Origin: Candidatus Manganitrophus noduliformans
GTDB lineage: Bacteria; Nitrospirota; Nitrospiria; SBBL01; Manganitrophaceae
Assembly (NCBI RefSeq): GCF_012184425.1
Contig: NZ_VTOW01000006.1
Span: 49,986 to 113,985, forward strand
Direction: 5' to 3'
Length of the DNA: 64,000 nt
Part shown: in pieces, positions 15,952 through 24,200 of the stretch
Layout of the letters: every line of letters starts with the position of its first letter
How positions within the stretch are numbered: the first letter of the stretch is position 1
Position numbers and translations under genes: made by a program
Notes under the pieces: generated by a model
Seen by the model: the letters and a program-made list of their open reading frames with translations, nothing else
Told to the model about the DNA's origin: nothing
Database searches by the model: none

Positions 15952-18900
15952 ATGCACCCTCTCTTCGAGCGTCGGCTCCGGCCGATTGCCACGGTCATTC
16001 TGGTTTTCTTCTCCTGGTTCTGCATTGAGCCGTGGAACTTCGCGGTGGCGGCGCAGACGCCGGCCCCACCCGCCAAAGTCTCAAGCAGAGAGAAAGGCCC
16101 TTCCGAAAAGCTCGAAGAAACGCTCCACAAAATTAAAAGCCTTACCCAAGCCCTTGATCAAGATCTCGCCGCCGATCAAGAGATCCAGCCCCGGATCGAT
16201 CAGCTTGCCGAACAGCAAAAGAACGTCGCCGCCCTTGATGCCGCCGTTCTAGATGAATTTACCGAGACCGAGGCCTTTCTCAAAGCGAAGCATCTTCCGG
16301 CTGAGATTCTGGATCGGCATGCCAAGGCGCTCGCGGAGTATCAACAGAACATCCAAACCCTTCGGAAAAATCTGGACGATACCGTTCGGATTCATGGCGA
16401 GCGAAAGCGGGCGAAGGGGCGGGGAGATCTCAAAGGGGCCGATCAGAAAAAAGGGGAACTCAGAGCGAAACTGAAGGCGGCCAAGTCGCACCTTGAAGAA
16501 AAGGTGAAAGAGCGGCCGCACCAGAAGCTCGATCCGAACAACCTGCCGCACCGGATGCCGAAAGTCAAAGAGCGTGCCCCTCGGCTGAAGAAGGAAGAGT
16601 TCACCGAGTTCCAAAAACCGATTCAACTTGCCTTCAACGGCGATCCCTCCACACTGATGTTGGTCCAATCCACCCAAGATCTTCCCACGCCGGCCGATCT
16701 AGCCGAGACGATTGAGGTCCAATTCACGCCGGAGATCCAAGATCTTGCCGCGCAGTTGGAGCACCATCCGGTGAAGATTTACAACTGGGTCCACAACAAC
16801 ATCGATTATGTCCCGACCTACGGCAGCATCCAGGGGGCACAGATGTGCCTGATGACGAAGCAGTGCAACGATATCGATACGGCTTCGCTTTTGATTGCGC
16901 TCTTGAGGACGTCCGGTATTTCAGCGCGATATGTTTATGGGACGATTGTTCTCCCCATCGATAAAGCCATGAACTGGGTCGGCGGCTTCACCGATGCCAA
17001 ATCGGCGGTTACATTCATCACCAGCGGAGGCGTTCCTGCCGCGGGCGGGATTAGCGGAGGCAAGATCACGGAGGTTCGGCTGGAGCATGTGTGGGTCGAA
17101 GCCTACGCCGACTACATTCCCTCCAGAGGAGCAGTTCATAAACAGGGGGATACCTGGGTGCCGCTCGATGCGAGCTTCAAGCAGCATCTTTTTACCCCCG
17201 GCGTCAAGTTACAAACCGCTGTTTCCTTTGATGGTCCGGCCTTTCTGGACCAGGTTCAGGCCACCGCAACGATTGATCCGAATACCCCTTCCGTCACCGG
17301 TGTGGATGCCGCCTATGTCCAAGCCTCCCTGACCGATTACCAAAACCAGATTCAGAGCTATCTCACGGCAAATCATCCCAATGCTACAGTCGGAGATGTC
17401 CTGGGGACAAGAACGATCAAAGAAGGGAAATCGAATATACTGCAACTGACGCTTCCATACAAAACACTCGTGACGGCCGGACGGTACTCACAGGTTCCGG
17501 ATACCCTTCGACATAAGATTACGTTTGAGTTGAGCACCGACGCATTCTTCGGACCGGATTTCTCCTACACCGCTTCCCTTCCGGCATTGGCGGGAAAGCG
17601 GATTACCCTCTCTTACGATCCTGCCACGTCGTCTGATCAAGACTTGATCAATCAATACATCGATCAACTTGCGACCTCGATTCCGGCTTACTTGGTCCAT
17701 CTTCAACCAAAGCTAAAAATCAATGGCGAGGTCGTTTCAAGCGGACCATCCATTGGCATGGGCCTAACCCAAACCCTGACACTTACGTTTACTTCCCCCT
17801 CCATCGGGCAGGACATGGTCTCGCATTTGATCTTGGCTGGAGATTATAGTGCGGTGGGGTTGAACCTGGGTCAGGTGACTGCCGACTTACTTCAAAAGCG
17901 GATTGACCTCAACGACTTCTCGGAACCGGTCGGGGAGATGCTTCATCAGACGCTACTTTCCTACTGGGGAGAGTTGGACGCGTTTAACAAAATTATTTCA
18001 TCACAATCTCATGTCGCTGTGATTCGCCATCCTTCGGAAGGACTGGCTGCTGCAAAAGTGACTCCGACGTATCTGTTCGGCGTTCCAAATAAAGCCAGCT
18101 ATAAGAGCCGAACGCTCGATATTGCCAGAGATTTACAAACGGTTATACACCAACGAGGAGATGGAGAGAAAATTTTCTCTTACTTTACTCAGGCAGGTAT
18201 CTATTCGTCTGCATTGGAAGGGCTGATCTTCGATCAGCTCTTTGGAAGAAATCTCGGAGATGGAATATCAGCAGTAAGAATACTTGAGTTGGCAAATGGA
18301 CGGGGAGTTCCGATCTATCTTGTAAATGCCAGTAATATTGGAGGCATTCTTCCATTATTAGAAATTTCAAATGAAGTTAAATCAAACATTCAGAATGCTG
18401 TTGGAGCTGGAAAAGTTATTCAAATTCCTAAACGAGAAATTACCCACGGTGGATGGCGAGGAGTGGGGTATGTGGTACAGGACCCTACCAGCGGCGCAGG
18501 AGCTTATCTTATATCTGGAGGGTTACTCGGGGGATCGGATGAGACAGCAGAAACCGTCTTTCCCTTGCCAGAAATACCTGCTTCTCCAGTTGTTGTATAT
18601 CTGTTAATTGGTATCCTCGCCACTTTGGCAACAGCAGCGGGAGCGCCTACTTTAATTATTGCCGGAGGTGTTATCGTAGGGATTTTCTTAACGCCTAGTA
18701 TTGCGGAGGCCACTACCGCAACGTATCCCAATACACAAGGTGGTAGCCTAAATCAGGGAGCAATCATCGCTATTATCCTTGCTATTATTAAAGGCATCTC
18801 TGATTCGATTAGTAGAACAAGGCCACCTGAGGACTGGATTGTTTTACGGCACTACACAAAACCCGAGAGCCTTCTTAAAATCTTTACTCCCGTCTTTGGA

Positions 18901-19233
18901 CTGTTGCAGGCGGGAGTAGGAGAGAGCCGGGGAATATTTCTTACAGAACTTAAGTTGCACCCAGCGGGGTTTCGGCCTGATGGAACACCCAATTATGTAT
19001 ATATTGCAACTGCACTACAGTTATTTGATAAACTCGGAAATATTGAGGTAGAGCGTGGACAAGCGTTCATCGAATTAAGAATAAATAGGGCTGAATTTCC
19101 GCCTGGGTCATTTAGTATCCTTAAACCATGTGCGCTTCAAGAGGTCCAACCATGTAATGAATGGTTATATCCTTTTAGTACTCTTGAAATTAACTCGTCT
19201 CGTGTGAAGCGGATAGACTCCTTTCCGTATTAA
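15952..19233 (+). CDS. Large secreted transglutaminase-like protein with a possible ART-like C-terminal toxin domain
   Basis: This 1093-residue protein starts with a signal peptide (to about residue 35, AVAA), then a charged helical/coiled-coil region (about 45-210). A transglutaminase-like cysteine-protease-fold domain follows (about 270-410) with candidate triad C305 (KQCNDIDTASLL), H379 (EHVWVEAY) and D406 (VPLDAS). A long beta-rich part leads to a hydrophobic Gly/Ala-rich segment (about 880-915). The last ~130 residues begin LRHYTKPESLLKI (H967, Y968), then SRGIFLT and a late acidic FIELRINRAEF, a layout reminiscent of HYD1-type ADP-ribosyltransferase toxins. DNA from about 18.0 kb on is clearly AT-richer than the first 2 kb, as in polymorphic toxins with exchanged tips. 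I chose ATG 15952, preceded by GGGAG; a TTG lies at 15919. The toxin call is tentative. Confidence 0.7.
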   Translation: MHPLFERRLRPIATVILVFFSWFCIEPWNFAVAAQTPAPPAKVSSREKGPSEKLEETLHKIKSLTQALDQDLAADQEIQPRIDQLAEQQKNVAALDAAVLDEFTETEAFLKAKHLPAEILDRHAKALAEYQQNIQTLRKNLDDTVRIHGERKRAKGRGDLKGADQKKGELRAKLKAAKSHLEEKVKERPHQKLDPNNLPHRMPKVKERAPRLKKEEFTEFQKPIQLAFNGDPSTLMLVQSTQDLPTPADLAETIEVQFTPEIQDLAAQLEHHPVKIYNWVHNNIDYVPTYGSIQGAQMCLMTKQCNDIDTASLLIALLRTSGISARYVYGTIVLPIDKAMNWVGGFTDAKSAVTFITSGGVPAAGGISGGKITEVRLEHVWVEAYADYIPSRGAVHKQGDTWVPLDASFKQHLFTPGVKLQTAVSFDGPAFLDQVQATATIDPNTPSVTGVDAAYVQASLTDYQNQIQSYLTANHPNATVGDVLGTRTIKEGKSNILQLTLPYKTLVTAGRYSQVPDTLRHKITFELSTDAFFGPDFSYTASLPALAGKRITLSYDPATSSDQDLINQYIDQLATSIPAYLVHLQPKLKINGEVVSSGPSIGMGLTQTLTLTFTSPSIGQDMVSHLILAGDYSAVGLNLGQVTADLLQKRIDLNDFSEPVGEMLHQTLLSYWGELDAFNKIISSQSHVAVIRHPSEGLAAAKVTPTYLFGVPNKASYKSRTLDIARDLQTVIHQRGDGEKIFSYFTQAGIYSSALEGLIFDQLFGRNLGDGISAVRILELANGRGVPIYLVNASNIGGILPLLEISNEVKSNIQNAVGAGKVIQIPKREITHGGWRGVGYVVQDPTSGAGAYLISGGLLGGSDETAETVFPLPEIPASPVVVYLLIGILATLATAAGAPTLIIAGGVIVGIFLTPSIAEATTATYPNTQGGSLNQGAIIAIILAIIKGISDSISRTRPPEDWIVLRHYTKPESLLKIFTPVFGLLQAGVGESRGIFLTELKLHPAGFRPDGTPNYVYIATALQLFDKLGNIEVERGQAFIELRINRAEFPPGSFSILKPCALQEVQPCNEWLYPFSTLEINSSRVKRIDSFPY

Positions 19234-19258
19234 TACTTTAAATTAACAAGAGAGCATA

Positions 19259-20323
19259 TTGTTGAGATACCTTATGAAAAAGTTTGATAGCGTAAATCAA
19301 TATACGAACTTATATACAGCATATGATTTTCTTTTTGGGCTGGGAGTAGATAGGAAGATTTTCGATATCACCAATAGGACTGACCCGTCATTTTTAGGAA
19401 CGTTTTCCCTTCCGTCTGATGGGTACAGAGAGGAGCTTTGTTTAGCCTACCAGAATTGGATCTTCTTTAATGCTGGCTACCAGGGAATCTACTTGCTTAA
19501 CGTGGGAGATCCTTCACAGGCTTTGACAACTAAGTTTCTGCCGGGGACTTTAAAAATAGGGCTGTTCAAAGATGAATTTCTAATTGGAAGTTTTCAGGGC
19601 CTCGGGGCTAGGGTATACAAAATCGATAAACTCCCAAACACAGTGCAGGTAGGACAGATTCCTGGTGCAGATTCCCTATTTGATTTTTTCTTTTATAAAG
19701 ACCACCTCTTCGTAGCGTGTCGGGAAGAGGGATTTAAAGTCTTCGACCTCTCCAATTTGGAAAAACCGAGACTTGTCTCACAATTTTTTAAAGACTCACT
19801 CTGCTTTGCCCTGGAACACTACCATGAGGAGATTGCTCTTTTTAAAATCGAAAGCGGGACAATCTTCGTCATGGACATCAGCCACCCGGCGAAACCCAGA
19901 AAAGTTGCAGAAATTAAAGTCAATCTACAACCCTACAAGAACTTTTTTGTTGATTATCCCTATTTGATTGTGTGTTTGAGAGAGAAAGAACGTTTCTTCA
20001 ACGTCTATGATTGCTCAGATCCGAGCAGACCTCGGTTAGTTTACACGTATTCATCCCCGGACCTTAACTATTATACTCATCAGGGACATTTGATTGTCGC
20101 ATGGGGACTCGCGGAAGAGGTAGACCAGCAAGGAAAAATAATTGAATTATCTCAATTATCGCAGCCGTTTGAGGTGCTTCAGGTGATTTCACGTGGTGAA
20201 ATCCAAAAGCTAGCCTCATTTCAAAAGACGGAACGAATTCATTCGGTCGCTATAAAAGCGAATCATATCTACATTGCGAAAAACGACGGACTATTTGTCA
20301 TGAGTGTTTTAGAGAATAAATAA
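19259..20323 (+). CDS. Cytosolic LVIVP-repeat (beta-propeller-like) protein
   Basis: This 354-residue protein has no signal peptide. At least five repeats of the pattern (V/I)xDxSxPxxP occur: IFDITNRTDPSFLG, LLNVGDPSQAL, VFDLSNLEKPRLV, VMDISHPAKPRKV and VYDCSDPSRPRLV. This marks the LVIVP family, predicted to form a beta-propeller. It starts 25 bp after the secreted transglutaminase/toxin-like gene in similarly AT-rich DNA. A cytosolic product directly behind a candidate toxin could be its immunity protein, but nothing in the sequence proves this. Start is TTG 19259, just after AAGAGAG; ATG 19274 is the alternative. Confidence 0.75.
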   Translation: MLRYLMKKFDSVNQYTNLYTAYDFLFGLGVDRKIFDITNRTDPSFLGTFSLPSDGYREELCLAYQNWIFFNAGYQGIYLLNVGDPSQALTTKFLPGTLKIGLFKDEFLIGSFQGLGARVYKIDKLPNTVQVGQIPGADSLFDFFFYKDHLFVACREEGFKVFDLSNLEKPRLVSQFFKDSLCFALEHYHEEIALFKIESGTIFVMDISHPAKPRKVAEIKVNLQPYKNFFVDYPYLIVCLREKERFFNVYDCSDPSRPRLVYTYSSPDLNYYTHQGHLIVAWGLAEEVDQQGKIIELSQLSQPFEVLQVISRGEIQKLASFQKTERIHSVAIKANHIYIAKNDGLFVMSVLENK

Positions 20324-20371
20324 CAAGCCTTTGGAACTGAAGTACGTAGAGTCATAAAGTGGATTTAAAGC

Positions 20372-20494
20372 ATGCCAAATGGTAGTGGATCTCCGCAGTG
20401 TTATAACTGCGACTTCTACATAACTTCTCAAGATGGAAGAAATTGTCGGAAACATAATTTTATTATGCCAATTATTTCAAGTGAGATTTTGTGA
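20372..20494 (+). pseudogene. 40-codon Cys-containing ORF, probably a gene truncated by the RAYT element
   Basis: It reads MPNGSGSPQCYNCDFYIT, then a segment with C-x2-H (NCRKHNF), then IMPIISSEIL and a stop. The CxxC plus Cys/His pattern resembles small single-domain proteins that begin MPNGG and hold several cysteines, but here the C-terminal part is missing. The stop lies right where RAYT-associated sequence begins (about 20495). It follows the LVIVP gene by 48 bp, so it may be the 5' remnant of a further cassette gene. Confidence 0.4.
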
Positions 20495-20495
20495 A

Positions 20496-20520
20496 AAGGG
20501 AAAAGGGGACAGGCTACTTT
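20496..20520. repeat. RAYT-associated terminal sequence
   Basis: The segment contains AAAAGGGGACAGGCTACTTT. I recognise this wording from the borders of REP-associated tyrosine transposases in many genomes (established knowledge by memory, not searched). It abuts the 3' end of the transposase remnant and marks the left edge of the element. Confidence 0.5.
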
Positions 20521-20870
20521 TCTTGGATTTTTCTCGGGCGTCCACGGGGCGTGAGGCTCGATACCAGCCCCAGCAGTTTCGCGATCATCGTCTGCCAGTC
20601 GGGCGAGCCGAAAGGCGCTTGGCGATTGACAGCGGTCCGGATGCGGGAGAGTTCTTGAAGAGACAGCGGCGTTTCAAGCAGATGATTCCAATCGACAGGT
20701 AAGGGAATCGGAATGAACGCGCTAAGGGCTTCAGGTGTTTTGGGTTGGACCACGAAGTGAAGGTGGTTGGGCATCAGGCAGAAGCCGAGGAGCATGACCG
20801 GATGTTTGGTCTTTGCGACGGCAAGCAGGTCGAGGAAAGCGCAGTAGCCTTCCTCATGATGAAGACTGAG
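20514..20870 (-). pseudogene. Truncated REP-associated tyrosine transposase (TnpA_REP, Y1 family)
   Basis: The open frame encodes EEGYCAFLDLLAVAKTKHPV, then LGFCLMPNHLHFVVQP with the HUH-type His pair, and a C-terminus ending GRPRKIQEK. This matches the middle and end of RAYT proteins. The conserved N-terminal part is missing, because a stop lies directly upstream of the open part at 20871-20873, and the catalytic Tyr region is not clear. The element is therefore a non-functional remnant. It separates the 40-codon gene fragment from the small hypothetical gene at 20894. Confidence 0.85.
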
Positions 20871-20893
20871 CTACCGGAGTTCAATGAGTAATT

Positions 20894-21232
20894 ATGCATG
20901 ATCAAGTAAAAAAAGAAGTGATTTCTCAATTATTAGGCGAGCATTTGGGTTCTCATGTTCAGGGAGACTCATTATATTTTTTCAAACCTGATTACTATGA
21001 AAAGACTCCAGATCCAGAAAAAAAAGACCTAATCAAAAAAATGCTATTGGAAATTTTATCGACTAAATCTTTACTTCCTCAAAAGAGACTCCGCGCCTTT
21101 GCTGCCTATGCTTCAGCGGACATTGGAATGATGGAAGCAAAACCATATATCGAAAAGATAGCTGCTGAAAAATCAATTCGGAACAGTCAGTACTACGATA
21201 TATTTGCAATGGCATTAGAAAAATTAAAATGA
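20894..21232 (+). CDS. Small AT-rich hypothetical protein, possibly HEAT-like helical
   Basis: The 112-residue protein is largely helical by composition, with blocks such as LIKKMLLEILSTKSLLPQKRLRAF and YYDIFAMALEKLK. It has no signal peptide, cysteines or motif that I recognise. Codon use is AT-rich like the 18-20.3 kb stretch and unlike the downstream 1912-residue gene, which suggests transfer with the cassette. Its size and location behind a toxin-like gene fit an orphan immunity-type protein, but this is only context. Confidence 0.55.
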   Translation: MHDQVKKEVISQLLGEHLGSHVQGDSLYFFKPDYYEKTPDPEKKDLIKKMLLEILSTKSLLPQKRLRAFAAYASADIGMMEAKPYIEKIAAEKSIRNSQYYDIFAMALEKLK

Positions 21233-21275
21233 TTGCGTTATATAAGGCAGAATCCTTTCTCGCTCAGGCGTCTAA

Positions 21276-24200
21276 ATGAAACGCTCTCTTTGGGCTTTCC
21301 TCTGGATTTTGATGATCGTTTTTACTGCAACTGATACTTACGCCCAGGAGGCGTCGATCCATAACGGCTTAAGTTATCTCCATTCCACCCAATCTCCCGA
21401 CGGCAGCTGGGGCGGCGCCGCCTCCTCCACCATTGACATCATCCCGGCTACAGCAACCGTCGTCGAAACCTTCCGCCTCCTCGAATCCGCCCCCTCTTCT
21501 CAGCAACTCCTCGGCCGAGGCTTTCTCACCAATCAAACATTGTCCGAAACCGACTACATCGCAAGGAGAATCCTGGCCCTGGCCGGAACAACCTCTGTCG
21601 TCGCCGCCGATCAAACGGCCCTCCTCTCCCTCCAGAACAAAGCCGGAACCGTCGGCTTCGCCAGCGACAACGGCTGGGGCGGGCTCGCCGGATATGGCAG
21701 CACCCTTTTAGATTCAAGCTTGGCGCTCCAAGCCTTTGCGGCGCTAGGCTACACCGATGCCACGGTCATCGCTCCTTCGGTCGGGTATCTCGTCTCGAAA
21801 CAAAACCCCGACGGCGGCTGGGGCTTCGTCGCAGGCCAATCGAGCCACCCCTACACCACCGCCCTTGCTCTGAAGGCCCTGAGCGGCTACGCCAGCCAAT
21901 ACGCCCTGAACACCCCCATCCAAAACGCCGTCAATTACCTTCTCTCCCAGCAAACCGCCCCCGGCGACTGGGAGAACACCATTTACCTCACCGCCCTCGC
22001 CTACATCGGCCTCCACGACTTCATCCCGCAGGAGCCGACCGCCTCGGCCGTCAAAAACGTTCTTGCCTCCCGGCAACTCCCGAACGGCAGTTGGGGAGAC
22101 GATCCATACCAGACCGCGCTGGCGATCCGGGCGCTGGCCCTGGCGGAGACCCTTCCTGCGAATCCGACCCTCGCGATCATCCGCGGACGGGTGATCGATG
22201 CCCAAACCGGACAGCCCCTTTCCGGCGTGGCGGTCGGCCTCACCGGGCCGGTCCCGGATAACCGGGTCACCGTGGGAGACGGCCTGTTCGAATTCAGAGA
22301 TCTGACGCCGGGCGCGTATGCGGTGGCGCTGTCGCTGGTCAATTACGGCTCCCTCAATACGAATACCACCGTCGCCCAGGGACAGGTGATCGATCTCGGC
22401 ACCCTCCAGATGACCCAGGGCGCGACCGCCGCCACCGGCACCGTGACGGGAACGATCTTCGATGGAGAGACCGGCCTGCCGCTCGAGGGGGTCGCAATCA
22501 GCATCGACGGCGGCCCCCCGCTCGCCTCCACCGCCGCCGACGGCTCGTACCAGATCAGCAATGCCCCGGCAGGGACGATCCTCCTCAGCGCCCTCCGGGC
22601 CGGCTATATCACCACCGCCATGACCGCCACATTGCAGCCGGGCGGGCACCTGGTTTTCTCTCCCAATTTATATCCCGGCATCTCGGCCAGTCTGACCCTC
22701 ATTCAAGGGGTCGTGACCAGCGCCGTCACCGGCCTTCCACTGGAAGGGGTGGTTATCTCCCTCTCCGGCGCCACCAGCGGCTTTGCCACGACGAATGCCG
22801 AGGGCCGCTACACCATCGCCGTGCAGCGGGGGGTCATCACCATCACCGCCTCCCTCGCCGATTACGACACCGTGACCGCCGAAACGAATGTTCATTTCAA
22901 TAACGTCACCATCTTTTCACCGAAGCTCTATCCGGCGAATACCACCCCGCCGGGAGAGAATACCGCGGGAGTCACCGGCCTGGTCCTCGACGCCGGGACC
23001 AATCAGCCGCTGGCAAACGTGACCGTGGCCGCAACCTATCGGAACGGCTCCCAAACGTTGACGACCGGTCCGGACGGTCGATTCTTGGTGGAGGGATTGA
23101 TCGTCTGGACGACCGATCTCCAGTTTACCCTCTCCGGATATGCCGCCAACGAAAGCAGCGCCGTTTTGAACCCCCTTCAGACCGTCGACATCGGCCAGGT
23201 CCGGATGCGGAAGGAAAAGGTCGTTCTCCTCTTGCCCGATCTTGCGATCCGGGCGATCGACCGAACCGGCCTCCTGACTGATCCGCAGACGTTGGCCCTC
23301 ACCGGCGCGCTGACGGCCATCGTCTCCAACCTCGGCACGGCGACCGCGTCGTCCGGCATCGATCTGCTTGCCTTCCAAGACACCAACCTCAACGGTGTCT
23401 ATGATTTCGGCGCCGACACGCTCCTGGGGAGGACGACCCTCTCGACTGAAATCATCGTGGGAGGAGAGGCCGCCGCATCGATCCCTCTCCAGGGGAGCCT
23501 TTCGTTCCTCGATGCCCCGATTCACCTCTGGATCGACAGCGCCAAGGCCATCGTCGAGCTCGACGAGGGGAACAACATCGCCACCACCGCCGACCATTGC
23601 GTCGCCGTCCCCGACATTCGGACCTTCAGCCCGGTCTTAAAATGGGCCTGGAGAGAAAGCACGATCTTGCCGAACCACCGACAGGTGATGAGCATCCCGA
23701 TCGTCGCCCCGCTCGAAGATACCAATGGGGACGGAAAGATCGATTCCAAGGATATCCCCGCCGTGATCTTCCATGCCTTCCAGGGGGGCCTCTACGATCG
23801 GGACGGGGTGCTGCGCGCCGTCAGCGGGAAGGACGGACAGGAGCTCTGGACCGTCACCGATCCGGCCTACCGAACCAATGGGACTGGAAGCATCGCTGTC
23901 GCGGATATCGATGAGGACGGCCGGGTGGAGATCATCGTTCCCGCAAACGGAGGAGGGGTCCTGGCATTCGAGCATGACGGCACCTTCAAGTGGAAGAGTC
24001 CGCAGCCGGCTCTGCCCGGATGGGGAGGGGCCGCCGTCGCCGATCTGGAGGGGGACGGACAGCTCGAGATCATGATCGGGCATACCGTTTTAAACAGCGA
24101 CGGGACGCTGCGCTGGCGGGGAGGGGGGAGCGACGGCTCTTATCTCTCGATCGCCGCCGACCTCGATCTGGACGGCACGCTGGAGGTCATCGCCGGTTCG

